64,000 bases of DNA from the NCBI GenBank assembly GCA_039819485.1, contig JBCBRY010000034.1, positions 6,979-70,978 on the forward strand, in the 5' to 3' direction. This document shows positions 1 through 9,202 of the stretch, one piece after another. Under the pieces are notes generated by a model that worked only from the letters and a program-made list of their open reading frames with translations, had not been told where the DNA came from and ran no database searches. How positions within the stretch are numbered: position 1 is the stretch's first letter; each line of letters opens with the position of its first letter. This DNA is from UBA6168 sp039819485. GTDB lineage: Bacteria; Bacteroidota; Bacteroidia; Chitinophagales; Saprospiraceae. Both the position numbers and the translations under genes were made by a program.

Positions 1-274
1 CATCCGATCCAGTGTCATATAATTCGATGGTAGGAAGCCCCTGTCCCATGCTTGAGCCACCACTTTCATTGATAAGCACACCGGCACTTCCCGGGCCTAC
101 ATTGAAAGCAATATCCCAGGCATCATTTGGTGACTGGTTTTCCGTCCCGGCAGAGATATCTACAAAGCTTTGCAGGTTATACCCTGCCCCAACAGAAATC
201 AATTGAAAATCAGTTTGTGCTGACAAAAAACCAGCTGTAAATAAAAATGTAAAAAGGAGTATTTGTTTTTTCAT
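1..274 (-). CDS. Secreted protein, N-terminal part only
   Basis: The gene runs off the left edge, so only its first 91 codons are visible. It starts at an ATG whose complement lies at 272-274 and opens with a clear signal peptide (MKKQILLFTFLF, cleavage likely after SAQ). The mature start contains SFVDISAGTENQ and a DAWDIAF segment followed by Gly/Ser-rich sequence. The motif of Trp-Asp-Ile-Ala-Phe after a short beta-rich lead resembles HmuY-like and T9SS cargo proteins of Bacteroidota, but the fragment is too short to assign a family. It is probably exported to the periplasm or cell surface. Confidence 0.75.
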   Translation of the reverse strand, partial: MKKQILLFTFLFTAGFLSAQTDFQLISVGAGYNLQSFVDISAGTENQSPNDAWDIAFNVGPGSAGVLINESGGSSMGQGLPTIELYDTGSD

Positions 275-354
275 AATGAAAGTCTTGAGGGAAGAATACA
301 TGCAAGCATCGATAAGGATAAGCATATATATTTCTTCGATTTAGGTTTTGTTTA

Positions 355-1278
355 TCATTGATTGACCTTATCTATTGGCGTTCGGTAAGCATTCATCACT
401 TCCTGAATGGCTATACGTGCTTCTTTTCCACTGTTAAATTCTGCCTTCTTCAGGTCTCTCATTTTTCTGGTAAAGCGGACATCTTCCACTTTGTGCTGGA
501 CGGTAAATGTATTGGGAGCGGCTAAAAACTCGTCCCAGTCTGCTCTGACGTGCGTCCAGAAATCCTTTTTGGTTTGCCACCATTCGGCAGCTTTGGCACA
601 GCGGTTTTCATCGGTACGGCGGTAAGTATTGCGGCCTTTTTCTTCCACCAATACTTTTTCACCATCTTCTGAGAGGACGATCTTCTGATTATCCTGCTCA
701 TGCACCCAGCCCCAGTCATGAATGATGTGCCCATTGGTCCTGCGCATAATTTGATAATCACTGCGCTTGCTGTAATCACGGCGAGGAAGCGGTGCATTGG
801 AAGTATTCTCCCATACCTTTTTCCCATCTGCTAGAAACCAGGTGGCTGCACCACTGTAGCGAGGTTCGTCATTTACACCGTATACCTCTTGCGACCATTG
901 CCCTTTTGAAGCTTTAGGTGAAGTTCGGTGCGCCTCCCAGACATTGTTTCCCTGGAAGGTGAATAGTTCTTTAGGTTGGTATTCCCAGTCCTGGCGCCAG
1001 TGCTTGATAAAAGTGGTGTCATTGATCACCAGCACATGCTGGAGCACCATTTTAGTTGGCGATTCTTCTTCCAAGATGACCAACTCCAGTGCATGGGCAG
1101 CGTAAGGATCATGAAACTCGTAGTCTTCATGGTCTGTAAAAGTTTCGGTGTAGCGGAAGTCCACTTCAAAACAACCACAAAGTTGTTTGATGGCCTTCCG
1201 TTCTGCTTGTGTTTGTCCCATTGCGAAAATGCTCCATCCGAGCAGAATGATTAAGGCAGTGTAAATTCTTCTTTGCAT
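355..1278 (-). CDS. Secreted DUF6607-like protein
   Basis: A 307-residue protein with a signal peptide (MQRRIYTALIILLGW, cleavage near GQTQA). The mature part starts with a Cys-Gly-Cys-Phe-Glu-Val motif followed by a DYEFHDPYAAHALELV stretch. It is rich in Trp and charged residues and has repeated W-E/Y-Q segments expected of a beta-rich fold. I recognise the pattern as the DUF6607 family of Bacteroidota exported proteins, from memory and not from a search. No enzymatic motif is visible. It stands alone, with the next gene upstream on the opposite strand almost 800 bp away. Confidence 0.6.
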   Translation of the reverse strand: MQRRIYTALIILLGWSIFAMGQTQAERKAIKQLCGCFEVDFRYTETFTDHEDYEFHDPYAAHALELVILEEESPTKMVLQHVLVINDTTFIKHWRQDWEYQPKELFTFQGNNVWEAHRTSPKASKGQWSQEVYGVNDEPRYSGAATWFLADGKKVWENTSNAPLPRRDYSKRSDYQIMRRTNGHIIHDWGWVHEQDNQKIVLSEDGEKVLVEEKGRNTYRRTDENRCAKAAEWWQTKKDFWTHVRADWDEFLAAPNTFTVQHKVEDVRFTRKMRDLKKAEFNSGKEARIAIQEVMNAYRTPIDKVNQ

Positions 1279-1459
1279 TTTTGTTATTTTTATTTAGACA
1301 AATTCTAAACGCAAAGCTATAGGAGAGATCAAACCTGCACAATCGCTAAATCCTTGATTTATTGCATACCAAATTCTGCGAGGTTCATACCTAATAGTAA
1401 GGAATTGGATACCTAATCAAGGCAACTGAGTAAGTAGAAAAAGTGCACATGTTCGTTGA

Positions 1460-1690
1460 GTAAAAGTCGAAGAGAAAGGATCAAATCCAACTACATCCAT
1501 CTATTCGGTCGCTTTTTCACCCGACGGAAATAGCATCTTGACGGGAAGTCAGGACGGAACGGCAAAACTCTTGCTCATCCCCTCCGCCTTCCTAAAACAA
1601 AAAGTCCACCGCTTCACCCTCCAGCAACTATACGATGCCGGCGTTCAGTTGCAAGCCGATGACCTGAAACAAGTAGAACAAAAGAAGTAA
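1460..1690 (+). pseudogene. Stranded C-terminal fragment of a WD40-repeat protein
   Basis: An open frame without a start codon (preceded by TGA at 1457) encodes a single WD40 blade, SVAFSPDGNSILTGSQDG followed by TAKLLLI, then a short tail ending VEQKK and a TAA at 1688-1690. WD40 proteins carry many such blades, so this is the last blade and tail of a gene whose main part is gone. No further blades are visible upstream in any frame. It is probably a remnant of a deletion or rearrangement. Confidence 0.7.
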
Positions 1691-1701
1691 TGAAATACGG
1701 C

Positions 1702-1734
1702 AGAGCTGTCATTTTTTGAAAAAATGACAGCTCT
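1702..1734. terminator. 16-bp perfect palindromic hairpin
   Basis: AGAGCTGTCATTTTTT and its exact reverse complement are separated by one base (G at 1718), giving a 33-bp near-palindrome 12 bp after the stop of the WD40 fragment. The A/T tracts at the tip would give a T-run on neither side of the stem, so it is either a bidirectional terminator or a bare DNA cruciform. Confidence 0.55.
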
Positions 1735-2059
1735 CCACCTACCTTCAGCCCCTCGAACTAAAGTCCGCCAAACTGCCTAACCAAACCCCCGCCAAATGGA
1801 AATTGTCGCCCCCACTGTATTTTCCGGCGTTTATTTCACCGAGTTCCTTTTAAAAACTATTTTTGCTGTCTTCCATTTAAAAATGGGAAATATTATTGTC
1901 TAACCGCTATTTCTTCTTAAAACGCAGATGGATAAGGACTTCCGAAACATTGTTGAATGAGCAACCCTGGCGAACAGACACTTGCAGCAACGATTCCCGT
2001 TTCTACCAACGCCTGCCATCCGCTCTTAAGAATCAATTATTTATCTAAAAATCCTTAGT
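1735..2059. other. Intergenic leader of the M36 protease gene
   Basis: No gene is visible in this stretch between the hairpin and the protease start. It contains a moderately GC-rich first half and an AT-rich second half. I see no clear promoter pair. Confidence 0.4.
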
Positions 2060-5000
2060 ATGAAATTGAAAAGTACCCTACTTCCTTTTCTTTTGATGAT
2101 GCTATTTGCTGGCAGCACTTTGCTGGCGCAGGTAGCCCCGCCACTTGATATCGCCAACAGCCATATCCGCAGCAACTTCGACCAATGGGGATTGACCATG
2201 GACGATGTGCAGGACGTGGCCGTAAGCAGTGTCACCTATGATGAATCGACCGGCATCAGCCGCGTTTATCTCATTCAGCAACACAATGGTGTACCTGTTT
2301 ACAATGCCATTATCAATGTCAACATCACCAAAGAGGGGAAGGTATTTCACGTTGGCAACCGCTTTGAAGCGAGATTGGCCGAAAACGTGAATACCACTAT
2401 TCCAATCATCAGTGCTTCGCAGGCCGTTAAAAACCTGGCAACGCACCTTGGCCTGACGGCTGATCAAGTGCAGTTGATCGAGCAGACCGGTCAAAACGAA
2501 TTCCTCTTTGCCAAAGGCAATCTGGCAACAGACGACATCAAAGTGTCGCTGAGCTATCAACCGACAGACGAGAATGTTCGCCTGGCCTGGGATGTGACCT
2601 TCTTCCCGGTCAAAAGCTCTGACATGTGGAATACCCGGGTAGATGCAACGACGGGTAAAATATTGAATGAAACCAACTGGACGGTTTACTGTAATGTGGA
2701 CGGCCGTTCATTTGCCCGCACGGGCCACCATAATTGCAGCAACCATGAACATTCATTTGGCACAGCCAGTACAAGCAGTGCCGCTTTGACTGGCGCTTCC
2801 TACAATGTTTGGCCCATACCTGTCGAAAGCCCCATTCACGGTGCACGCGAATTGGTGAAAGACCCTCATGACCTGGATGCCTCTCCATTTGGCTGGCACG
2901 ACGTGAACGGTGTGGATGGTCCAGAATATACGATCACCAGAGGGAACAATGTGCATGCCTACCAGGACAGTCTTGGACAAAATGCTTCTGTTGGCGATGA
3001 GCCAGACGGCGGCATGGACCTGCTTTTCGATTTCCCTTACGACGAATTGGATGAGCCTTTCAAATACGTGGACGCAGCAGTTGTGAACTTGTTCTATTTC
3101 AATAACATTATGCATGACTTCGCCTGGCATTATGGCTTTGATGAAGCGGCTGGTAACTTCCAGTTTTCCAACTATACCGGCCAGGGCCTGGGCGGTGATT
3201 TTGTCAATGCGGAAGCACAGGATGGTAGCGGTACGAACAACGCCAACTTTGCTACGCCCCCAGACGGCAACAACCCGCGTATGCAGATGTTCCGCTGGAA
3301 CATTGCCGGTAGTGCATTCCGCGTAGATGAGCCCGCCTCTGTGGCAGGTGATTACACGTTCAGTACACCAACTGCTGGGGACTGGGGAGATGGAGCCTAC
3401 ATTACAGATATGACCTCAGTCGTTGAGGCAGAAGTGGCCATTGCTGATGATGGTGTTTCCGAACCACTTCCGACCGATGCATGTGAGCCAATTCAAAATG
3501 GTTCTGAACTACTGGGTAAAGTAGCTTTGATCGACCGTGGTGGATGTGAATTTGGTTTTAAAGCAGCACGTGCAGAAGAGCAGGGAGCAGTTGCCGTTAT
3601 CATCTGCAATTTTGAAGATGGACTGATTGGCATGGGAGCTGGTGCTGAAGGTGCCAATGTAAATATTCCTGCCATTTTTATGGGAAATTCTGACTGCCAG
3701 ACCATCCGGCAATTTGCTGGAAACGGACTCCTGGTCTCTTTCGAATTACCAATGATTACGGGCCCTGCCCAGTTTGATTCAGACCTTGACAACGGTGTGA
3801 TCGCCCACGAATACGGACATGGTATTTCCAATCGCCTAACCGGTGGTCCAGATCAGGCAGGCTGCCTTTTTGGTAGTGAGCAAATGGGGGAAGGATGGAG
3901 TGATTTCATGTCACTGACTACCACAGCAAGACCTGGTGATGTGGGACAAACGCCAAGAGGGATTGGCAACTATGTAGACGGGCTGCCCACTACAGGGGGT
4001 GGCATCCGCCGCTTTCCTTACTCAACCGATATGAGTATCAATCCATTGACCTACAGCTGGGCTCCAGGTGAATCAGTTCCCCACGGCGTAGGTGCCGTTT
4101 GGTGTACAATTCTCTGGGATATGTACTGGGCATTGGTTGATAAATATGGATTTGACGAAGACCTGATCAAAGGTACAGGTGGTAATAACCTCGCCACCCG
4201 TTATGTTTTCGAAGGAATGAAAAACCAGCCTTGCGGACCTGGGTTCGTAACCGGTAGAGATGCTATCCTGAAAGCCGATTCAGTGTTAAATGATGCGGAA
4301 AACTCTTGTTTGATCTGGGGCGTATTTGCCCGCCGCGGAGTTGGGTTCAGCGCCGACCAGGGTGGTACGGACATTGGCGATGAAACGGAAGCATTCGACG
4401 TGCCATGTCCTTGCCGTGACAGAATCACCGTTACTAAATCAGTCACTGATTTCATCGAAGCAGGAGAGGAGATCGACGTGACGGTATTCGTCAGCAACTG
4501 TAAAGTTGATCCGATCACCAATGTAGAAGTAAGCGATATCATGCCTGATGGTACCAACCTTGTTGCCGGTTCTGCCAACCTCCCGGTCGATGTACAGGGC
4601 AATACCTTGGTTTTCAACCTGGGCGACATGCCTTTCGGTGCTGAGCAAACGATTACTTTCAAATTGAGTACCGACCCTGACCAGTGGTCAGAAAGACTTT
4701 GGATTGACGAAGTAGTTGACTTTTCCGCAGAAGACAATATGGAAATCGGGTTCATCGGACCAGTTCCAGATAACGCTTGGCAGGTGACCACCCAGTTTGG
4801 TGGTTATACTGGCGATTATTCGTGGTACATGGAAGCCATTCCTACCGAGAGCCGGGTCTACATCCAACAAATTGAAGATCAGGCATTTACAGTAACCGGC
4901 GACCGCCCGGTACTCCGCTTCTGGCACATCTACAACACGGAAGCTGGTGTTGATGGTGGTGTATTGGACATCAAAAACGTCAATGATGATACTTGGCAGC

Positions 5001-5611
5001 AGGTACCTGATCAAATTATCAGAAACGGCTATCCCGGGCTGATTCAATACGGAACCTTTGTAGTGCCAAATCTCCAAGCCTTCTCCGGTAACAGTGGCGA
5101 CGAATTCATCCCCGTTTATGTTGATCTCAGTGACTGGGCTGGTCAAGCCATCCACCTCCGGTACCGCTATGGATCTGACGCAGCGAACGGCACCAACAAT
5201 GGTGGCTGGATCGTCGATGACATTGAATACCAGGACCTGTTGGCATACAATGGTGAAGTTTGTGTCACAACCGATGAGGGAGACAACGTTTGTACGATTG
5301 CTCCTGAAGAGGGCACCATCGTTGATTCAAGGGAAGTAAACAATACCTTTGAAGAGCTGAAGGATCTATCCATTTCCACCTATCCAAATCCAGTGAACGA
5401 CTTGCTCAACATCGCCGTCGAAAGCGATCGCCAGCAGGACATCGAGTTCAGCCTGATGACCATTGATGGAAAAATTGTCAGCCGTCAGATGATGCAGGCC
5501 TATGGCAAACAATTCATCCAACTGAACGTGAGCAGCTACCCAGCCGGTTTCTACTTCCTGAAAGTAGCTACCGATGAAGGAACTGCCGTACAGAAAGTAG
5601 TGATTGATTAG
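2060..5611 (+). CDS. M36 (fungalysin-type) metalloprotease with PA, DUF11 and T9SS sorting domains
   Basis: An 1183-residue secreted zinc protease. A signal peptide (residues 1-23, ending TLLAQ) is followed by an FTP-type propeptide to about residue 200. The M36 catalytic domain has the zinc motif HEYGH at 583-587 and the downstream Glu ligand in GEGWSD near 611. A protease-associated (PA) domain is inserted upstream of the zinc site at about 470-560 (VALIDRGGCEFG). A DUF11-like beta domain starts near 790 (ITVTKSVTDFIEAGEEIDVT), then a jelly-roll-like segment, and a type A T9SS sorting domain begins near 1108 (STYPNPVNDLLNI). The enzyme should cross the outer membrane through T9SS and degrade protein outside the cell. 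All catalytic residues appear intact. Confidence 0.93.
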   Translation: MKLKSTLLPFLLMMLFAGSTLLAQVAPPLDIANSHIRSNFDQWGLTMDDVQDVAVSSVTYDESTGISRVYLIQQHNGVPVYNAIINVNITKEGKVFHVGNRFEARLAENVNTTIPIISASQAVKNLATHLGLTADQVQLIEQTGQNEFLFAKGNLATDDIKVSLSYQPTDENVRLAWDVTFFPVKSSDMWNTRVDATTGKILNETNWTVYCNVDGRSFARTGHHNCSNHEHSFGTASTSSAALTGASYNVWPIPVESPIHGARELVKDPHDLDASPFGWHDVNGVDGPEYTITRGNNVHAYQDSLGQNASVGDEPDGGMDLLFDFPYDELDEPFKYVDAAVVNLFYFNNIMHDFAWHYGFDEAAGNFQFSNYTGQGLGGDFVNAEAQDGSGTNNANFATPPDGNNPRMQMFRWNIAGSAFRVDEPASVAGDYTFSTPTAGDWGDGAYITDMTSVVEAEVAIADDGVSEPLPTDACEPIQNGSELLGKVALIDRGGCEFGFKAARAEEQGAVAVIICNFEDGLIGMGAGAEGANVNIPAIFMGNSDCQTIRQFAGNGLLVSFELPMITGPAQFDSDLDNGVIAHEYGHGISNRLTGGPDQAGCLFGSEQMGEGWSDFMSLTTTARPGDVGQTPRGIGNYVDGLPTTGGGIRRFPYSTDMSINPLTYSWAPGESVPHGVGAVWCTILWDMYWALVDKYGFDEDLIKGTGGNNLATRYVFEGMKNQPCGPGFVTGRDAILKADSVLNDAENSCLIWGVFARRGVGFSADQGGTDIGDETEAFDVPCPCRDRITVTKSVTDFIEAGEEIDVTVFVSNCKVDPITNVEVSDIMPDGTNLVAGSANLPVDVQGNTLVFNLGDMPFGAEQTITFKLSTDPDQWSERLWIDEVVDFSAEDNMEIGFIGPVPDNAWQVTTQFGGYTGDYSWYMEAIPTESRVYIQQIEDQAFTVTGDRPVLRFWHIYNTEAGVDGGVLDIKNVNDDTWQQVPDQIIRNGYPGLIQYGTFVVPNLQAFSGNSGDEFIPVYVDLSDWAGQAIHLRYRYGSDAANGTNNGGWIVDDIEYQDLLAYNGEVCVTTDEGDNVCTIAPEEGTIVDSREVNNTFEELKDLSISTYPNPVNDLLNIAVESDRQQDIEFSLMTIDGKIVSRQMMQAYGKQFIQLNVSSYPAGFYFLKVATDEGTAVQKVVID

Positions 5612-5623
5612 TGAAAATTGCTA

Positions 5624-5663
5624 AGAGCAGAGAGCAGGGTTAAAATACTCAGCTCTCTGCTCT
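5624..5663. terminator. Bidirectional hairpin between convergent genes
   Basis: Perfect 12-bp arms AGAGCAGAGAGC and GCTCTCTGCTCT enclose a 16-nt loop in the 67-bp gap between the stops of two convergent genes. The arms are built from the repeated word AGAGC(A). It probably terminates transcription in both directions and belongs to the word-repeat hairpin class seen across the window. Confidence 0.65.
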
Positions 5664-5678
5664 CATCATTGTGCATTC

Positions 5679-6542
5679 CTAAAATTCCACCCCTAACTCC
5701 TCTATCGTCTCCCCACCGCTCGTCAGCCTCGCAAAATACTTTCCTGGATCCAGGCCGGATATTTCAAATTCAAAACGAAACTTGTGGTACCCTCTTTTCT
5801 GCCGACGGTTTTCGTAAAATGCATGTACCCGCTCCCCTGTTTCATCATAGATTTCAAAATTGACCATTCGGTCTCTGTCAAGGGTATAGTAAAACAGTCC
5901 ATTCATGGAAAAAGCTTCTTGCAAATGCCGGACAGGCGTTCCAGGCAGGATGCGGCTTTGGTCAGGCTGCCGGTACTGCACGTTGTATTGAGGACGCGGT
6001 TTGTCCAGCATATCAGCAAGATAATTGGCCAGGGCAGCATCACCGATGCCCTCTAAACGCTCGTCATCACTCACGGCCCATACCGCCGATTGAGCATATT
6101 CATTTTTATACCGTTGCTCGTTGCTCAGGTACCGGGCAAAGGCCAACAGGTTGCCGGTCGCCATTTTCCCAACCCGAAAAGGTGTCTCCTTCCCTGGTGA
6201 ACCATCTCCTGCCTCCACACAAAACCCAAACAGTTTGGCAATCCGGTGCTGTCCTTTTTCCACCAGGATGGTCTCCTCCTTAGCCACCATGATATTTTGC
6301 AAACTGCTATCGCCCGGCTCAAATATCTGCCCGGCAGGCACCACTACTGCCAGTGACCTGCGATGCAGGTTTTCCAGTTTCACTTTCAGGCAGTCGCCGT
6401 TGTATCCGCCGGCACCGACCACTTCCAGTGTAACATATCCTTTTTCCAGTGCTTCATGCAATTCGAGTGGAGGGCTCATAGTAAGGAGGGACGAAAAATA
6501 GGTCAGGGCCGCAACGGCCCAACATGCAAGTGTTTTCATCAT
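5679..6542 (-). CDS. Exported protein of unknown function
   Basis: A 287-residue protein that I do not recognise. It begins with a signal peptide (MMKTLACWAVAALTYFSSLL). Residues 30-100 form a beta-rich segment (VKLENLHRRSLAVVVPAGQIF) that resembles an Ig-like or DUF of extracellular proteins. The middle region (VGKMATGNLLAFARYLSNEQ) looks helical with similarity in style to thioester-type caps, and the C-terminal 100 residues look like a beta sandwich ending in GGETIEELGVEF. There is no T9SS tail. It is convergent with the M36 protease and divergent from the ECF sigma gene. Confidence 0.7.
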   Translation of the reverse strand: MMKTLACWAVAALTYFSSLLTMSPPLELHEALEKGYVTLEVVGAGGYNGDCLKVKLENLHRRSLAVVVPAGQIFEPGDSSLQNIMVAKEETILVEKGQHRIAKLFGFCVEAGDGSPGKETPFRVGKMATGNLLAFARYLSNEQRYKNEYAQSAVWAVSDDERLEGIGDAALANYLADMLDKPRPQYNVQYRQPDQSRILPGTPVRHLQEAFSMNGLFYYTLDRDRMVNFEIYDETGERVHAFYENRRQKRGYHKFRFEFEISGLDPGKYFARLTSGGETIEELGVEF

Positions 6543-6655
6543 TATAAATTTTGGTGAAAAAAATCCTAAAACGTACCGCTTTACGAAATTATTGAGCCCA
6601 CAGTCCCCGTTATGATTTTAGCGTTGTAGGAATATTCTTTATCATTGCTTTTTTT

Positions 6656-6735
6656 AGGGGTCAGGTGTCAGGGATCAGGGGTCAGGACTGCTTGTCTAAC
6701 GAGCTAATCTGACCCCTGACTCCTGGCTCCTGACT
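6656..6735. repeat. Word-repeat hairpin (TCAGG words) upstream of the sigma gene
   Basis: Left arm 6656-6687 and right arm 6709-6735 pair over about 27 nt with a few mismatches. Both arms iterate TCAGG/CCTGA words (GGGGTCAGG, TCAGGGATCAGG). The hairpin lies between two divergent genes, 18 bp before the TTG start of the sigma factor, so it cannot be a terminator of an annotated gene. The same words recur at 23078-23134. Confidence 0.8.
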
Positions 6736-6752
6736 ACTCACTTCTCACTATT

Positions 6753-7292
6753 TTGCAAAACCTGACCACACGGCTAAAGACCAACGACCAATCGGTACTC
6801 AAAGAGCTCTTTGAGGCCCACTACCGTCAGGCCTGTGCCGCCATACACCGGCTGGTCGGGGAAAGAGGAGTGACGGAAGACCTGGCACAACAAGTATTTA
6901 TCCGCCTCTGGGAAAAACGGCAAACAATTGAAATCACCACTTCCCCCGGTGCCTACATCCACCGCATGGCCATCAATGAAGCCCTCGGATGGTTGCGCAG
7001 CAAAAAAAACAAGCCACACGAAGAAATCACTGCCACTACCCCGTTCGAACCAGAACGGGATGCGGAACAAAACTATTTGCATGGAGAATTGGAAGACAAG
7101 ATCAGGCAAGCAGTCGATACGCTCCCACCCCGCTGCCGGGCTGTTTTCCAACTGAGTCGTTTCGAAGAAAAAAGCTACCAGGAAATTGCCGACGAAATGG
7201 GCATTTCAAAAAAAACCGTCGAGCACCAAATGGGAAAAGCGCTGCGCGTGCTGCGGGGATTGCTGAAGCCCTACCTGAGAGATGGTGGATAA
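6753..7292 (+). CDS. ECF RNA polymerase sigma factor
   Basis: A 179-residue sigma-70 family ECF factor of usual length. Region 2 spans about 12-80 (LTRLKTNDQSVLKELFEAHY, then LAQQVFIRLWEKR) and region 4 about 112-170 with the helix-turn-helix in SYQEIADEMGISKKTVEHQM. The start is a TTG at 6753; the first ATG (6966) would remove most of region 2, so TTG is preferred. The gene is preceded directly by a word-repeat hairpin. Bacteroidota ECF factors of this type are normally followed by their FecR-like anti-sigma factor. Here the next FecR gene, on the same strand, lies 7.7 kb downstream beyond the light-response island, which suggests that the island was inserted between the pair. Confidence 0.92.
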   Translation: MQNLTTRLKTNDQSVLKELFEAHYRQACAAIHRLVGERGVTEDLAQQVFIRLWEKRQTIEITTSPGAYIHRMAINEALGWLRSKKNKPHEEITATTPFEPERDAEQNYLHGELEDKIRQAVDTLPPRCRAVFQLSRFEEKSYQEIADEMGISKKTVEHQMGKALRVLRGLLKPYLRDGG

Positions 7293-7296
7293 GGTC

Positions 7297-7406
7297 TTGA
7301 TTGATAGTTGATGATTCATAATCAACGATTCTTGATAGTTCCCTCTGTCCATCCTAAATCATGCGAATGAAGGGTTTGCTGCGAGAGAAATCATAAATCA
7401 TCAATC
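7297..7406. repeat. Weak word-repeat hairpin at a convergent junction
   Basis: The stretch GATTGATAGTTGATGATT near 7299-7316 pairs imperfectly with AATCATAAATCATCAATC near 7389-7406, the latter forming the end of the photolyase gene. Words of the type TTGATAGTTGATGATT are repeated on the left. It may terminate both convergent genes. Confidence 0.4.
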
Positions 7407-8920
7407 CTCTCCAACACTTCCTGCGCCCGCTTCAAAATCCCTTCTTTCTTCCCTGAGTCCATTTTATTCCACAGCCGGTAGGCCATGCCGATACGGGGAT
7501 TTTTTTCCAGCTTGTCCCGGTTACGGTCATAAAAATTCCAGTAGAGGCTATTAAACGGGCAGGCACGCTCGCCCGTTTTTTCTTTTTTATTATAAAAACA
7601 GCCTTTGCAGTAATGGCTCATTTTATCAATGTAATTGGCAGACGAACAATAGGGCTTGGTACCGACAATGCCGCCGTCGGCAAATTGGCTCATGCCCCGT
7701 GTATTCGTGATTTCCACCCATTCGATTGCATCGATGTAAATGCCCAGGTACCACGCATCCACTTCGTCCGGGTGAATGCCAGCCAATAGGGCAAAATTGC
7801 CAGTGACCATCAGCCGCTGGATGTGGTGGGCGTAAGCATAATCCAATGATTGATAAATGGAATGTTTGAGGCAGGCCATTTTCGTTTCGCCCGTCCAAAA
7901 CCACCTTGGCAGTTTTCTTTGGTTATCAAAAAAATTGAGCTTTGCAAATCCGGGCATCTTCGCCCAGTAAATTCCACGCATATATTCCCGCCAACCGATA
8001 ATCTGCCGCACAAAACCCTCTATTTGAGCAATCGATATTTCGTCCTTTCTTTTTTCCCATTCACTGACGGACCGATGCACGACCTCCAGTGGGGAAATTA
8101 ATTTTGCGTTCATCGAAAAAGAAATGCGGGAATGGTACAAAGACCAATACTCGGACGTCATGGCATCTTGAAAATCCCCAAAATGGGGCAGGCAATTTTC
8201 TACAAAAAATTCCAATAGTTCCAGCGATTCCTGGCGGGTAGTTGGCCATAAAAAGTTTTTCGGATCAACCCGGCCGATGGTTTTAACCTGCTCCTTTTTG
8301 ATTAGTTCATAAATATCCGAAACGTCTTTTTCAAAAATCATCGGTGTTGGCGGCACGTGATTTTTTGGCATTTTTTTCCGGTTTTCTGCATCGTAATTCC
8401 ATTTGCCGGTCACTGGTTTCCCACCCTCCATCATAATACCGAAACGCCTGCGGATGTCACGGTAAAACGACTCCATTAAATATTTTTTACCTTTAAAGAA
8501 TTCACTCAACTCATTTCTTTTTGACATAAAATGCTCAGTGTCAAAAACCTCAGAATTTATACTTATTTCGTTACAAATATTTTTTAACTGTTCGTCCAGC
8601 CGGTATTCGTCCGGCAATAAATATTCGAATTTTTCAATCTTTTTTTCTTCAATTAATAATTGGATATTTTCTTTTAAATTTTGTGTATTTTTTTCATTAT
8701 CCAATTGAAAATAAATTACATGGTGTCCTGCTTTTTTTAATTGCTCCGCAAATGCCCGCATGGCGGCAAAAAAGGCAATAATTTTTTGCACATGATGTGC
8801 TACATAATCGGTCTCCTGACGCATTTCAAAAAGGCAATAAATAATATCGTCATTTTTTTCCTTAAACCACGAATGGTTTATATTTAATTGGTCGCCAAGA
8901 ATGAGTCTTAATTTTTTCAT
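7391..8920 (-). CDS. Iron-sulfur bacterial (6-4)-type photolyase/cryptochrome
   Basis: A 509-residue FeS-BCP family photolyase (deoxyribodipyrimidine photolyase-related). It opens with LRLILGDQLNINHSWF, the Rossmann-like antenna domain start of this family. The four cluster ligands known from Agrobacterium PhrB are all present: Cys in KMACLKHS, and the C-x2-C-x12-C pattern in HYCKGCFYNKKEKTGERACPF. The His pair in AHHIQRLMVTGNFA matches the active-site His region of (6-4) photolyases. It should bind FAD and a 4Fe-4S cluster and repair UV-induced (6-4) photoproducts, or act as a photoreceptor. A DUF2256 gene ends 6 bp upstream on the same strand, so the two probably form an operon. Confidence 0.92.
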   Translation of the reverse strand: MKKLRLILGDQLNINHSWFKEKNDDIIYCLFEMRQETDYVAHHVQKIIAFFAAMRAFAEQLKKAGHHVIYFQLDNEKNTQNLKENIQLLIEEKKIEKFEYLLPDEYRLDEQLKNICNEISINSEVFDTEHFMSKRNELSEFFKGKKYLMESFYRDIRRRFGIMMEGGKPVTGKWNYDAENRKKMPKNHVPPTPMIFEKDVSDIYELIKKEQVKTIGRVDPKNFLWPTTRQESLELLEFFVENCLPHFGDFQDAMTSEYWSLYHSRISFSMNAKLISPLEVVHRSVSEWEKRKDEISIAQIEGFVRQIIGWREYMRGIYWAKMPGFAKLNFFDNQRKLPRWFWTGETKMACLKHSIYQSLDYAYAHHIQRLMVTGNFALLAGIHPDEVDAWYLGIYIDAIEWVEITNTRGMSQFADGGIVGTKPYCSSANYIDKMSHYCKGCFYNKKEKTGERACPFNSLYWNFYDRNRDKLEKNPRIGMAYRLWNKMDSGKKEGILKRAQEVLERIDDL

Positions 8921-8926
8921 CTATGC

Positions 8927-9106
8927 TCAATTTTCAGTGCTGCCGGGTTTTGAAAGTTCAACAGAACTGCCTGCTCGTTTCTTATTTCGGCGGCAACGCT
9001 CGCTGCAATATTTGATCTCCTGCCAGTTGCGTTCCCATTTTTTTCGCCACTTGAAGGGGCGGCTGCAAACAGGGCATATTTTTTCCGGCAAATTCTCTTT
9101 TCTCAT
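8927..9106 (-). CDS. DUF2256 zinc-ribbon-like small protein
   Basis: A 59-residue protein starting MRKENLPEKICPVCSRPF, with a C-P-V-C pair and a distal C-SERC pair that would bind one metal ion. This is the DUF2256 family, often encoded beside cryptochromes and photolyases. I chose the internal ATG at 9104-9106, since the family begins there; an upstream in-frame ATG would add 11 residues. Its stop lies 6 bp before the photolyase ATG. Confidence 0.88.
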   Translation of the reverse strand: MRKENLPEKICPVCSRPFKWRKKWERNWQEIKYCSERCRRNKKRAGSSVELSKPGSTEN

Positions 9107-9184
9107 TTTAATAGAAACATTAAACAAATAAAACGGCAAAGGCTAAAACCATCCGGGAATTACTGACTCCAAACAATGTTCCCC

Positions 9185-9192
9185 TATCTTTG
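9185..9192 (+). promoter_or_regulatory. Putative -7 box for the TIGR03643 gene
   Basis: TATCTTTG matches the Bacteroidota -7 consensus TAnnTTTG. It lies only 10 bp before the ATG at 9203, so a transcript starting from it would be almost leaderless. No convincing -33 element is visible. Confidence 0.4.
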
Positions 9193-9202
9193 TTCACCCT
9201 CC

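Noticed and set aside
2102..5379. Several long frames antisense to the M36 protease gene
   Set aside because: They are shadows of a clearly coding strand with a full domain structure.
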